Below, one piece after another: positions 1 through 8,493 of a DNA stretch of 59,467 bases. The stretch comes from Deltaproteobacteria bacterium. Its GTDB lineage: Bacteria; UBA10199; SPLOWO2-01-44-7. Both the position numbers and the translations under genes were made by a program. Within the stretch, counting starts at the first letter, position 1. Every line of letters begins with the position of its first letter. The DNA lies in assembly GCA_030648035.1 (NCBI GenBank), contig JAUSII010000092.1, positions 1-59,467 of the forward strand. Reading direction: 5' to 3'. The notes beneath the pieces are model-generated. The model was not told the DNA's origin and did not search any database. It saw only the letters and a list, made by a program, of their open reading frames with translations.

Positions 1-753
1 TCGCAAGAGACAGTGGCGTGGCTCAAAGAACTTTTTCAATTTTGCCATTCCAAAGCACAGGAGTTGAAAAAAGAGGTCTCTTTCGAATTCGGCAAAGAAG
101 AACAGGGAGCAGAGGTGGAGGGGAACGAGGCCGCTTTTTCCGAATTTTTGGAGGAGATGGTCGCTTTTGCAAAAAAAGACAATATGCCACTGCCTCTTTT
201 TGTCGTCGGCCAGACCGGCACCAAGGTGTTAGAGAGACGAAACGTCGGAAATTTTGAAAATCATTTTCGTAAAGCCGGAGAGATCCCCCCACAGATTCAG
301 GTTCCAAAACTGGTGGATGCCTGCAATCGATACGGTGTCTGGCTCAAAGCCCATAATGTCGATTACCTGACGGATGAAGGGGTTCGCTGGCACGCGCAGT
401 TGGGAATTCACGCCGCCAATATCGCTCCCGAGTTTGGCGTTGGCGAGACACTCCAGATTCTGGCGATCTGCAAAGAGTTTGGTTTCAAACAGGAGACCGA
501 GGAGTTTTTGAGTCTGGCCTATGAATCGAGAAAGTGGGAGAAATGGATGATGCCCAACTCGACCGCCACGGACACCGAAAAGGCAATTATCTCCGGGCAT
601 TATGTTTTTTCAACGCCGTCGTTTCGTGAATTGAAAGAGAGACTTAAAGAAAAATGTCTGCCCCACAATATCGATCTGGATCAGTGTCTCAAGGAAAAAT
701 TAAAACAGCTTATATATCGTTATCTCTTCAATTTTAATCTGGTGCAGAGCTAA
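1..753 (+). CDS. Class II aldolase-like TIM-barrel protein (GatZ/KbaZ-like), 5'-truncated
   Basis: The frame is open to the left window edge, so the GTG at 13 is probably not the real start; about 250 C-terminal residues are visible. Motifs VVGQTGTK, HNVDYL and GIHAANIAPEFG occur in the same order as the HSTDYQ and KVGPALTFA segments that I recall from the non-catalytic GatZ/KbaZ subunits of class II tagatose-bisphosphate aldolases. That suggests a sugar-phosphate-binding TIM barrel. It lies 3 bp upstream of a glycosyltransferase-like gene in the same run. The exact reaction cannot be read from the sequence, and another sugar aldolase or lyase of the same fold is possible. Confidence 0.5.
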   Translation, partial: SQETVAWLKELFQFCHSKAQELKKEVSFEFGKEEQGAEVEGNEAAFSEFLEEMVAFAKKDNMPLPLFVVGQTGTKVLERRNVGNFENHFRKAGEIPPQIQVPKLVDACNRYGVWLKAHNVDYLTDEGVRWHAQLGIHAANIAPEFGVGETLQILAICKEFGFKQETEEFLSLAYESRKWEKWMMPNSTATDTEKAIISGHYVFSTPSFRELKERLKEKCLPHNIDLDQCLKEKLKQLIYRYLFNFNLVQS

Positions 754-756
754 ATC

Positions 757-1584
757 ATGTCCAAAAAAATCGCCACACTGGTGCTCAATAGAAACCTCAA
801 GTCCATTACCGACACATTGGTGGAGCATCTGCAGAAATTTGACGGGGATGTCTCTGATCTCTATGTGATTGAGAGCGGCTCTGCCCTGGAAAACTGTTCC
901 AAATATAAAAGTTATCGCGCCGACTGGACAGAGGCGGTGGAAGAGGGTCTCCGCTATCCGAGAGGTTTCAATTTTGGTCTGTCATCCCTGCTTCGCGACG
1001 GAAAATACGAACAGTATGATTATTTCTTTCTGGTCTGCAACGACAGCCTCTTTATGGAATCTCCGACCGTCGGTGTTCTTGCCGAAGAGATGTCGTCCCA
1101 CTCCAGAATCGGAATTTTGTCTCCCTGCGATGCCTCGTGGGGGGAATATCGCATTATCCCAGAAAACCAGACGCGCATGTTCTGGTATGGCAATCACATT
1201 GCCTGGATGGTGCGTAGAACCTTCATCGACCAGATTCGTGAAATGGAAAAGCCCGACCATCTCAACTTTCTCTACGACGGATCCAACTTTCGCGGTTATT
1301 ATCTCGATGTCGAGCTGATCGGAAAAGCCTATGCCAACAACTTCTGCTACGCCACCACCCGCAAGGCGATGTTTCGCGAAGAGGCCAACTTGAAAGAACG
1401 CTTCAGCTACATCATGCGGACCGACAAGACAGAAGAGAATCAGGACAAGATGTTTCTGGAGGGGAGCCAGTGGCTTCGCAAAAAATACGGCTTCCAGAGC
1501 CACTGGAACATGCTTCGTTATGTAAAAAGTTTTTACGATCAATTTTTGGAAAACAATCCCGAATACTTGCGTTTTAAAACATAA
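757..1584 (+). CDS. Glycosyltransferase-like protein (GT-A/GT2 type)
   Basis: A 275-residue protein with a GT-A-like opening (IATLVLNRN at residues 5-13, then alternating hydrophobic strands). A VCNDSLF segment near residue 90 sits where GT2 enzymes carry the metal-binding DxD-type motif. It resembles rhamnosyltransferase-like proteins that transfer a sugar from a nucleotide donor in the cytoplasm. No membrane segment is evident. The ATG follows the previous stop by 3 bp. Donor and acceptor are unknown. The family call rests on fold-like features rather than strong signature residues. Confidence 0.55.
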   Translation: MSKKIATLVLNRNLKSITDTLVEHLQKFDGDVSDLYVIESGSALENCSKYKSYRADWTEAVEEGLRYPRGFNFGLSSLLRDGKYEQYDYFFLVCNDSLFMESPTVGVLAEEMSSHSRIGILSPCDASWGEYRIIPENQTRMFWYGNHIAWMVRRTFIDQIREMEKPDHLNFLYDGSNFRGYYLDVELIGKAYANNFCYATTRKAMFREEANLKERFSYIMRTDKTEENQDKMFLEGSQWLRKKYGFQSHWNMLRYVKSFYDQFLENNPEYLRFKT

Positions 1585-1602
1585 ATTCAAAAGGAGACTA
1601 TT

Positions 1603-2097
1603 ATGATCAACGTGGGTGATATCGTAGAGTATGTGAATGGACTGAAGGGAAACAAAACCAAGCCGGTGATCCCCGCCAATTTTCCGAGCGGCATCAATAT
1701 TCAGACCTTCGGGGAAACGAAAATGGTTTCAAAGCCGTGGGGTTTTGAATTATGGCTGGCGCACGGCACCGAGCTTCCCTACGCGTTGAAAATGATTTAC
1801 ATTACGAAGGGAAATAAAACGAGTCTCCAGTATCACAAGGAAAAAACGGAACATAACGTGGTTTTTGCGGGGCAAGTGCGGCTCTATTATCACGATCAAA
1901 AAACGGGAGAGGTGGCGACCGAGGAATATTCCAGCGGATCGATCATTCAGGTTCGCCCCCCCTCTGTGCATCGCATTGAAGCATTGACCGATGTCTTTTT
2001 GGTGGAAGTCTCTTCCAATCATCTCGATGACGTCGTTCGTCTGCAGGATGATTTCAAACGTCCCGATGGAAAGATCGAATCTGAACACAAATCCTGA
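1603..2097 (+). CDS. Cupin protein resembling the C-terminal domain of type II mannose-6-phosphate isomerase
   Basis: A 164-residue single-domain cupin. KPWGFELWLAHG, LQYHKEKTEHNVVFAG and PPSVHRIEA match the order of the metal-binding cupin motifs in the isomerase half of ManC-type proteins (RPWG..., SLQ.H..R.EHW, PxG..HR.EN). His and Glu ligands are present. A strong Shine-Dalgarno, AAGGAG at 1591-1596, precedes the ATG by 6 nt. The gene overlaps the next by 32 bp. It is likely a sugar-phosphate isomerase/epimerase or a sugar-binding cupin feeding the neighbouring nucleotidyltransferase/kinase fusion. The substrate is unknown. Confidence 0.7.
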   Translation: MINVGDIVEYVNGLKGNKTKPVIPANFPSGINIQTFGETKMVSKPWGFELWLAHGTELPYALKMIYITKGNKTSLQYHKEKTEHNVVFAGQVRLYYHDQKTGEVATEEYSSGSIIQVRPPSVHRIEALTDVFLVEVSSNHLDDVVRLQDDFKRPDGKIESEHKS

Positions 2098-3715
2098 TTA
2101 TAAAGTCGCCATTCTGGCCGCGGGCCGTGGGACCAGGCTCGGGTCGAAGACCGCCGACATCAACAAAGCCCTTTTGCCGCTCGGTTTCAAGGCGATCCTC
2201 TCGCATATTGTCGAAAAATTCCCGGTTGAAATAGAGTTGGTGGTGGCACTGGGATTCAAGAAAGAGGAAATAAAAAATTATCTGGGTCTGGCGCATCCAG
2301 AGCGGCGTTTTACTTTTGTCGAGGTTGATAATTATGACGGCCCGGGGTCGGGTCCCGGTTACTCGCTCTTGTGTTGTGAAAAAGTTTTGGGCGATTCTCC
2401 GTTCATCATCACCACCGTGGATACTTTGGTAAAGGAGAATGTCCCTCCTCCAACCGAGGATTGGCTCGGCATCGCTCTCGTTGCCTCCACAGAAAAATTC
2501 AATTCGGTGCGTCTTAAAAACGGACTTGCGGTGAACATGCAGGATAAAAAAGAATGTGACAACACCCATGCCTTCATCGGGCTTTGCGGCATCAAAAATA
2601 CAGAGCTCTTCTGGAAAAATCTCAAAGGCGATGGCGCTTTGGTCAACAACGAGCTTCAACTCTCCAACGGGCTGAAAGCCCTGGTGGCACAAGGGGTGAA
2701 GGGGATGGAGTTCACCTGGTTTGATACCGGCGATGAAGTCAATTTTAAAAAAACATGGCTGGCCCTCTATCCCGATGCCGAACAGGCTTTTGATTTTTCC
2801 AAGAAGGATGAATTTATCTATTTTGTGAATGGAAAAATCGTCAAATATTTTCGCAATCCCGACATCGCCGCCAAGCGGGTAAAGCGGGCCGGTCTGCTGG
2901 CGGGTTTTGTTCCGAAGATCGAAGGGCATCAAAATCTTTTTTACAGTTACAAGCGGTTGGACGGGAATGTTCTCTATGCTTCCGTCAATGATGCGCTGGT
3001 TGAAAAATTGTTGCAGTGGTTGCACACCTCTTTTTGGAAAAAAGCCGATTTGGATGATACCCAAAAAACCTCTTTCAAAGAGGCGTGCCGAAAATTCTAT
3101 TACGATAAAACTCTGGAGCGGATCGGACTCTATTTCAAAAGCACCGGACAAAAAGATGAGGCGTTTAACGTGAACGGCGAGCGCGTTCCTTCTTTGGAGA
3201 GCCTCGTTGCAAAAATCCCGTGGCAAATTTTATTGGAAGGCGTTCCGGGCCGGTTTCATGGCGATCTCCAGTTCGATAACATTCTGGTCACCCCCGATTC
3301 CCCCTCCGGTTTTGTGATGATCGACTGGAGGCAGGATTTTGGTGGGCTCACCGAATATGGCGACATCTATTATGATCTGGCCAAACTCTATGGTGGTATT
3401 CTCCTTCCCTATGATCTGATCAAAAAAGGGGCCTTCTCCTGCACAGTAAGCGGAGAAAATGTTGAACTGAAAGTGAAAACCCGTCTCTCTCTTTTGAGCG
3501 CGGAAGAAATTTTCAAAAAAACCGTTTCCGGCCTGGGTTATGATATGCAAAAAATAAGACTGCTCACGTCGGTTATCTTTTTGAACATGTCGCCTCTGCA
3601 TGAGGCCCCCTTCAACGTTCTTTTGCATCATCTGGGGAAAAGAATGCTCCACCAGTTTTTTGAAGGGACAGATCAGAAAAATTGGCTCGATCCAATGTCA
3701 GAAGAAATTTTATGA
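2066..3715 (+). CDS. Bifunctional nucleotidyltransferase-APH-family sugar kinase fusion
   Basis: I place the start at ATG 2066, giving 549 residues; the ORF-track start at 1991 would run deep into the cupin gene. The N-terminal ~230 residues are a nucleotidyltransferase with signature ILAAGRGTRLGS and NKALLPLG. The C-terminal half is an aminoglycoside-phosphotransferase/choline-kinase fold with HGDLQFDNIL (catalytic His-Gly-Asp near residue 398) and IDWRQD (Asp near 420). This is the same pair of activities as MurU plus AmgK, or as cyclitol kinase plus nucleotidyltransferase pairs, in one chain. It probably phosphorylates a free sugar or cyclitol at C1 and activates it. The nucleotide and substrate are not deducible. 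Confidence 0.8.
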   Translation: MERSNLNTNPDYKVAILAAGRGTRLGSKTADINKALLPLGFKAILSHIVEKFPVEIELVVALGFKKEEIKNYLGLAHPERRFTFVEVDNYDGPGSGPGYSLLCCEKVLGDSPFIITTVDTLVKENVPPPTEDWLGIALVASTEKFNSVRLKNGLAVNMQDKKECDNTHAFIGLCGIKNTELFWKNLKGDGALVNNELQLSNGLKALVAQGVKGMEFTWFDTGDEVNFKKTWLALYPDAEQAFDFSKKDEFIYFVNGKIVKYFRNPDIAAKRVKRAGLLAGFVPKIEGHQNLFYSYKRLDGNVLYASVNDALVEKLLQWLHTSFWKKADLDDTQKTSFKEACRKFYYDKTLERIGLYFKSTGQKDEAFNVNGERVPSLESLVAKIPWQILLEGVPGRFHGDLQFDNILVTPDSPSGFVMIDWRQDFGGLTEYGDIYYDLAKLYGGILLPYDLIKKGAFSCTVSGENVELKVKTRLSLLSAEEIFKKTVSGLGYDMQKIRLLTSVIFLNMSPLHEAPFNVLLHHLGKRMLHQFFEGTDQKNWLDPMSEEIL

Positions 3716-4716
3716 ACAAAGATCAGAACAAAGGTTCTCGCATTTTGATTGTCGGTTGCGGACAATTGGGAAGCCGCCATCTGCAGGCCATCGCCTCTGT
3801 GCCGTTTGTGCGGGAGATTGAGGTGGTCGATCCCAGGCCGGAGGCGCTGGAAATCGGACGCAAACTTCTCTCCGAAATTCCGGAGCGGCAAAGACCGATC
3901 TCATTTCGATGGGTGACCTCCATCGAAGAGGCCACGAAAGGGGGCGACCTCTGCATTGTGGCCACACAGGCCAAGGGGAGAAGCGATATTATTTTTCAGG
4001 TTTCGGAACTGCTGGGGTATAAAAATTTTCTCATTGAAAAAATTGTGACCCAATCGGTTGCCGATTATGAACGGCTCCTCGATTTTGCGAAGAGAAAAAA
4101 ACTCTCCATCTGGGTCAACTGCAAGTCGCGTGCTCATCCCTCGCACAAGCGGGTGAAGGCTTCTCTCAAACCGGGCGAGCCGATTGTCTTTAATATTTCC
4201 GGGGGAAACCACGGGCTTGCCAACAACGGTTTGCACGGCGCCGATCTCTTTGCTTTTTATGATCAAACTTCTGAAATCAAAAATGCCGGTGCTGTCATCG
4301 ATCCTGTTTTGCATCCCTCCAAACGCGGACCCGAGGTCTTTGATCTGACCGGCACACTGCACGGTTACACCGACAAGGGGAGCCAGTTCACCCTTTCTTT
4401 TTCGGCCAACAACACCGCCCCCGCGCAGTTTTCAATCTGTTCCCCCTCGTATCGGGCGGTGGTGGATGATGCGATGAAATGGTTTTTTGAAAGCTCGGCC
4501 GATACCGGCTGGGTCTGGCGCCAAGTCCCCTATGAAGCCAACCTGATGGTGAGCAACATGACCAGGAATTTTGCAATGGATATTCTTTCCAAAGGGAAAT
4601 GCGAACTGCCGACACTGGAGGAATGTTTCCCGGCCCACCAGTTTATTTTGAACGCCCTGCAACCCCATTTTAAAAAGTTGATGAAAAAAGAGATCCAACA
4701 TTGTCCGGTAACCTGA
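3712..4716 (+). CDS. Gfo/Idh/MocA-like NAD(P)-dependent oxidoreductase (paralogue of 20623-21621)
   Basis: The start is ATG 3712, overlapping the previous stop by 4 bp (ATGA); the upstream in-frame start at 3682 has no support. The protein has 334 residues with a Rossmann motif VGCGQLGSRH near residue 13, CIVATQAKGR, and an EKIV segment in the place of the family's EKP motif. It is clearly paralogous to the gene at 20623: both share GCG.LGSRHLQA, GNHGLAN and an identical CPVT C-terminus. It probably oxidises or reduces a sugar intermediate, as PtmF-type proteins are thought to do in legionaminate loci. The substrate is unknown. Confidence 0.75.
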   Translation: MNKDQNKGSRILIVGCGQLGSRHLQAIASVPFVREIEVVDPRPEALEIGRKLLSEIPERQRPISFRWVTSIEEATKGGDLCIVATQAKGRSDIIFQVSELLGYKNFLIEKIVTQSVADYERLLDFAKRKKLSIWVNCKSRAHPSHKRVKASLKPGEPIVFNISGGNHGLANNGLHGADLFAFYDQTSEIKNAGAVIDPVLHPSKRGPEVFDLTGTLHGYTDKGSQFTLSFSANNTAPAQFSICSPSYRAVVDDAMKWFFESSADTGWVWRQVPYEANLMVSNMTRNFAMDILSKGKCELPTLEECFPAHQFILNALQPHFKKLMKKEIQHCPVT

Positions 4717-4718
4717 TC

Positions 4719-5741
4719 ATGAGTTTTTCAAAAAAAATTGCAGAGATCATGGCGGTGTCTGATTTTTCCGGGGCGAAAGTCACGGTGCTCGGTTACGGTG
4801 CCATGGGAAAAGAATATGTGAAGGCATTGCAAGCGTTGAAGGTAAAAGAGATTCTCGTCTGCTCCAGAAGCGAGGCACCCCTGAAAGAATTGCAGGGGTT
4901 CAAGGGAATCACTGTTCAAAGCGGTGGCTATGAAAATCTGAAAGCAAAGCCTCAAGAAAAGGAGTTGGTCATCATTGCCTTGCCGGTGGCCGATCTGATT
5001 CCGGCCTCAAAATTTTTGAAAGAACTGGGATATAAAAAATTTCTGATTGAAAAACCGGTCTCGCTTTATTCTTCCGAGCTTGAATCATTTTTGCATCAAT
5101 TTGAAACGCCCGGGATCAGTGCTTTCTGCGCCTACAACCGAATTGCTTATCCTTCTTTATTGGAGGCGAGAGGTTTTGCCGAAGCCGAAGGGGGTATCAC
5201 CTCTTGCCACTACACGCTGACAGAAATGGTGCGGAGCGATTGGACCGAACGGTTTTCCAAAGAAGAACTTTCGCGATGGGGGGCCTCCAACACAATTCAT
5301 GTCATCAGCATGGCGCATGCCTTGATCGGTGCTCCCAAAAGTTGGCAGGGCTCCCGCTCGGGCGACTCTCTCTCGTGGCATCCGTCGGGCACCACTTTTG
5401 TTGGGTCGGGAGTGTCGGAGAAAAATATTTTGTTTTCGTATCATGCCGACTGGTCTTCCAAGGGGCGCTGGGGCGTCGAATTTTATACCTCGAAAGCGGC
5501 ATATAGATTCTGTCCTCTGGAAAAATTATTTAGGAGAGAGGTGGCGACGAAAGATTGGGAAGAGGTTCCAATAACCACTTTTGCACCTGGAGTAAAGGTC
5601 GGTTTTGCCGAGCAGGTGGCGGCGACCTTGAATACAAATGTCCGTGAAAAAATGGGGTTCGTCTCTTTGAAAGAGGCTTATGTGTGGACACGGTTTGCGG
5701 AAGAGGTGTTCGGTTACAATGGAGAGAAAAATCATGCATAA
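4719..5741 (+). CDS. Gfo/Idh/MocA family oxidoreductase
   Basis: A 340-residue protein started at ATG 4719, two bases after the previous stop. It has the Rossmann signature VLGYGAMGKEY near residue 23 and the family's EKPVSLY motif near residue 108, where the Lys is usually catalytic. It sits in tandem with another Gfo/Idh protein and next to an SDR. The module therefore has several redox steps on one sugar or cyclitol backbone. It overlaps the following SDR by 8 bp. The substrate and direction of the reaction are not visible. Confidence 0.8.
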   Translation: MSFSKKIAEIMAVSDFSGAKVTVLGYGAMGKEYVKALQALKVKEILVCSRSEAPLKELQGFKGITVQSGGYENLKAKPQEKELVIIALPVADLIPASKFLKELGYKKFLIEKPVSLYSSELESFLHQFETPGISAFCAYNRIAYPSLLEARGFAEAEGGITSCHYTLTEMVRSDWTERFSKEELSRWGASNTIHVISMAHALIGAPKSWQGSRSGDSLSWHPSGTTFVGSGVSEKNILFSYHADWSSKGRWGVEFYTSKAAYRFCPLEKLFRREVATKDWEEVPITTFAPGVKVGFAEQVAATLNTNVREKMGFVSLKEAYVWTRFAEEVFGYNGEKNHA

Positions 5742-6438
5742 AAAAGCACTGGTGACGGGTGGCACGCGCGGGATTGGCAAATGTGTGGCCAAACTTTTAA
5801 GCCAGAACGGTTTTGAAGTGACGGTGACCGGAACTTGTGCCCGTGGAGAGGCTCCCAAGGGTTGCAGTTATCTGGCCGTCGATTTTTCGGACCTCCAAGC
5901 CATCGAATTATTTGCAAAAGAGATTCAGGAAATGGGATTTTCGGTGCTGATCAACAACGCCGGTATCAACAAGGTCGGTTCCCTGTCCGATTATGAATTA
6001 AAAGATTTTCAACTCTTGCAACAGGTCAACGTGACTGCTCCGTTTCTTCTCTGTCGTGCGGTGGTGCCGGGTATGTCGAAAAGAAAATTTGGAAGGATCG
6101 TCAACATCACCTCCGTTTTCGGTGTGGTCAGCAAAGAGGGACGCTCGGCCTATTCCGCAACCAAGTTTGCATTGTCAGGCTTGACGAAAGCACTCGCACT
6201 GGAGACCGCGAAAGACAATGTGTTGGTCAATTGTCTCGCTCCCGGTTTTGTCGATACCGAATTGACCCGCGGCATTTTGGGAGAAAAAGGAATTGTTGAA
6301 ATGTCCGAAAAAATTCCGATGGGACGCCTGGCCACTCCTGAAGAGATGGCCCATTATGTTTTGTTTCTCGCCAGTGAAGAGAATACCTATATGACCGGAC
6401 AGAATGTCGTGGTCGATGGAGGATTTACCTGTGGATAA
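5734..6438 (+). CDS. Short-chain dehydrogenase/reductase (FabG-like)
   Basis: The start is ATG 5734, overlapping the previous gene by 8 bp, which gives 234 residues, normal for a classical SDR. It has GGTRGIG (cofactor loop, TGxxxGxG type), NNAG, the active-site Ser in NITSVFG, YSATK (Tyr-x3-Lys) and PGFVDTEL. All catalytic residues are present, so it should be an active NAD(P)H-dependent ketoreductase or dehydrogenase. The last codons (Val-Asp-Gly-Gly) also provide the Shine-Dalgarno for the next gene. It is probably a sugar or cyclitol keto-reductase rather than a fatty-acid enzyme, judged from context. Confidence 0.88.
   Translation: MHKKALVTGGTRGIGKCVAKLLSQNGFEVTVTGTCARGEAPKGCSYLAVDFSDLQAIELFAKEIQEMGFSVLINNAGINKVGSLSDYELKDFQLLQQVNVTAPFLLCRAVVPGMSKRKFGRIVNITSVFGVVSKEGRSAYSATKFALSGLTKALALETAKDNVLVNCLAPGFVDTELTRGILGEKGIVEMSEKIPMGRLATPEEMAHYVLFLASEENTYMTGQNVVVDGGFTCG
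6418..6422 (+). promoter_or_regulatory. Shine-Dalgarno GGAGG inside the SDR gene, deciding the next start
   Basis: GGAGG encoded by the Asp-Gly-Gly codons of the SDR 3' end lies 8 nt before a GTG at 6431. It supports GTG 6431 over ATG 6404 or 6416 as the start of the cyclase. Translation of the two genes is probably coupled. Confidence 0.7.
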
Positions 6439-7492
6439 TGGAATAACCATTCAATCGCACAAAGGCCCGTATCGCGTGGTCTTTGGAGCTCCCTTTGCAG
6501 GTCTTGAAAAAGGTTTACAGAAGAACGAACATCTTTTGATTGATGCAAAAGTGGCCGAACTTTACAAAGAGATATTGGGACCGGCTCTGCAAGGTGCTTC
6601 GGTACTCAAAATTGCGGCGACGGAGAAAAACAAATCGCTTGAGAGAATCCCCGACTACGTCACTTTTTTGAGTGAGCATGGGGTCAAGCGGGGACATACA
6701 TTGATTGCGGTCGGCGGCGGTATTATTCAGGACACTGCGGCTTTCATCGCGGCGGTTTTGTTTCGCGGCATCTCCTGGCGCTTTTATCCCACGACCCTTT
6801 TGGCACAGGCCGACAGTTGCATCGGCTCCAAGTCATCGATCAATGTGGGGCAATATAAAAATCAGGTCGGCACTTTTACTCCACCTCAAGATATTCATCT
6901 TAGCACCGAAGTGCTGGAGACTCTGGAGGAGGCCGATTTTCGTTCCGGCATCGGCGAAATTTTAAAAGTCCATCTGATCGCCGGATGGGAGGACTTCAGG
7001 CCTCTGGCTGCGGATTATGACGGCCTCAAAAAAGACAAAACCAGACTCATGACCGCCATTCGCCGCTCCTTGGAAATCAAAAAAGCAATCATCGAAAAAG
7101 ACGAGTTTGATCTGAAAGAGCGTCTCATTTTGAATTACGGCCACAGTTTTGGACACGCGATCGAGAGCGCCACGCAATACGGCGTGCCGCACGGTCTGGC
7201 GATCACCATCGGCATGGATATGGCCAACTTTGTCTCGTGGCGGTTGGGATTGATCGACGAAAAAGTCTTTGCCGAAATTCATCCGGTTTTAAGAAAAAAT
7301 TATCGCGGGTTTGAATCGTCCAAAATTCCGGAAGATTCTTTTTTCTCGGCATTGTCGAAAGACAAAAAGAATGTGGAGAACGATCTCTCTCTGGTGCTGA
7401 TGCGCGGTCCGGGAAACATCTTCAGAGATCGCTATCCCAACGACGAAAAATTCCGGTCAATCTGTCAGGAATATTTCAAAAACATTTTATGA
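6431..7492 (+). CDS. 3-dehydroquinate synthase-like sugar-phosphate cyclase
   Basis: A 353-residue protein; the GTG start is chosen from the GGAGG 8 nt upstream. It shows NAD- and metal-binding signatures of the dehydroquinate synthase superfamily: GGGIIQDTAAF, PTTLLAQADS, a GSKSSINVGQYKNQ stretch keeping both Lys positions, GEILK (Zn-ligand Glu), NYGHSFGHAIE (Zn-ligand His) and PHGLAI (third ligand, with Leu for the usual Glu of HGE). It should cyclise a sugar phosphate. Being in a glycan locus and lacking aro neighbours, it is more likely a secondary cyclase (valiolone, 2-deoxy-scyllo-inosose or similar type) than AroB. Confidence 0.82.
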   Translation: MDNGITIQSHKGPYRVVFGAPFAGLEKGLQKNEHLLIDAKVAELYKEILGPALQGASVLKIAATEKNKSLERIPDYVTFLSEHGVKRGHTLIAVGGGIIQDTAAFIAAVLFRGISWRFYPTTLLAQADSCIGSKSSINVGQYKNQVGTFTPPQDIHLSTEVLETLEEADFRSGIGEILKVHLIAGWEDFRPLAADYDGLKKDKTRLMTAIRRSLEIKKAIIEKDEFDLKERLILNYGHSFGHAIESATQYGVPHGLAITIGMDMANFVSWRLGLIDEKVFAEIHPVLRKNYRGFESSKIPEDSFFSALSKDKKNVENDLSLVLMRGPGNIFRDRYPNDEKFRSICQEYFKNIL

Positions 7493-8481
7493 TGAATATC
7501 GGCATCATCGGTTTTGGAAAAATGGGCCAGATTCGTTTTGATTCGATTCGGGCGGATGGACGGGGTTGTGTCGTCGGCATTCATGAACCGCACCAGAATG
7601 TTTTTCTTCCGGAAGTGCGCATGTATGCCACGTCGTCCGAGTTGATTGCCGATCCCAATATTCACGCTGTCTTTGTCTGCACTCCCAATTATCTGAATTT
7701 GCCCCTGACGATTGAGGCGCTCAAGGCGGGCAAGCATGTTTTTTGTGAAAAACCCCCTGCGTTTTCTGCGGCGGAGGTGGAACAGATCATGGTGGCGGAA
7801 AAAAACTCGAATGGCAAAAAATTGATGTATGGTTTTAATCATCGCCATCACGACAGTATCAAAAAGGCCAAAGAATTGATCGATTCGGGAACCTATGGGC
7901 GCATTTTGTGGATGCGCGGGCGATATGGCAAAAGCGTCGACAAAGATTTTTACAACGACTGGCGTTCCAAAAGAGAATTCGCAGGGGGCGGCATTCTGAT
8001 GGATCAGGGCATTCACATGCTCGATCTTTTCCTTCATTTGGCCGGTGATTTTGACGAGGTAAAGGCCTTTGTTTCCAATCTTTATTGGAAGCTGGATGTC
8101 GAAGACAACGTTTTTGCAATGCTACGAAACAAGCAGGGAGTGGTGGCCTCGCTTCATTCCAGCATGACGCAGTGGCGGCACCTCTTTTCGCTGGAAATAT
8201 TTTTGGAGAAGGGCTACATCGTCATCAACGGACTTTTGACATCGTCGGGAACTTATGGCGAAGAAGTAATGACCGTGGCCAAAAACAGAACCAAAGCCCC
8301 GATGGCCACATGGGATGATGAAGAACATATCCGTTTTAATGTGAATAACTCGTGGCACTACGAGATGACACATTTTCTGGATGCAATGATTGAAAACAAG
8401 CCGATTCAGACCGGTAATTCGGCTGATGCATTAAAGTTGATGCGGATTATGGACAAAATTTATTCACAAAACGAAGCCTAA
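7489..8481 (+). CDS. Gfo/Idh/MocA family oxidoreductase (paralogue of 27443-28432)
   Basis: A 330-residue protein overlapping the cyclase stop by 4 bp; the start could be ATG 7489 or ATG 7492. GIIGFGKMGQIR is the Rossmann loop, VFVCTPN and CEKPP are the family signatures, and GFNHRHHDSIKKA plus ILMDQGIHMLDLF form the substrate-binding region. It is strikingly similar to the protein at 27443, sharing FCEKPP, GFNHR.H.SIK and DQGIHMLDLF. Following a cyclase, it may oxidise or reduce a hydroxyl of the ring or of a sugar acid. Confidence 0.85.
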   Translation: MMNIGIIGFGKMGQIRFDSIRADGRGCVVGIHEPHQNVFLPEVRMYATSSELIADPNIHAVFVCTPNYLNLPLTIEALKAGKHVFCEKPPAFSAAEVEQIMVAEKNSNGKKLMYGFNHRHHDSIKKAKELIDSGTYGRILWMRGRYGKSVDKDFYNDWRSKREFAGGGILMDQGIHMLDLFLHLAGDFDEVKAFVSNLYWKLDVEDNVFAMLRNKQGVVASLHSSMTQWRHLFSLEIFLEKGYIVINGLLTSSGTYGEEVMTVAKNRTKAPMATWDDEEHIRFNVNNSWHYEMTHFLDAMIENKPIQTGNSADALKLMRIMDKIYSQNEA

Positions 8482-8493
8482 GAGGAGACTGTC

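Noticed and set aside
13-15. GTG 13 as true start of the first gene
   Set aside because: The frame is open to base 1 and the visible part starts mid-domain, so the gene is truncated.
2054-3226. Long antisense ORF (390 aa, - strand)
   Set aside because: It lies opposite the nucleotidyltransferase/kinase fusion, whose motifs are clear; its own translation shows no domain.
6431-7492. Housekeeping AroB
   Set aside because: No aro genes nearby, HGE changed to HGL, and glycan context; a secondary-metabolism cyclase is more likely.
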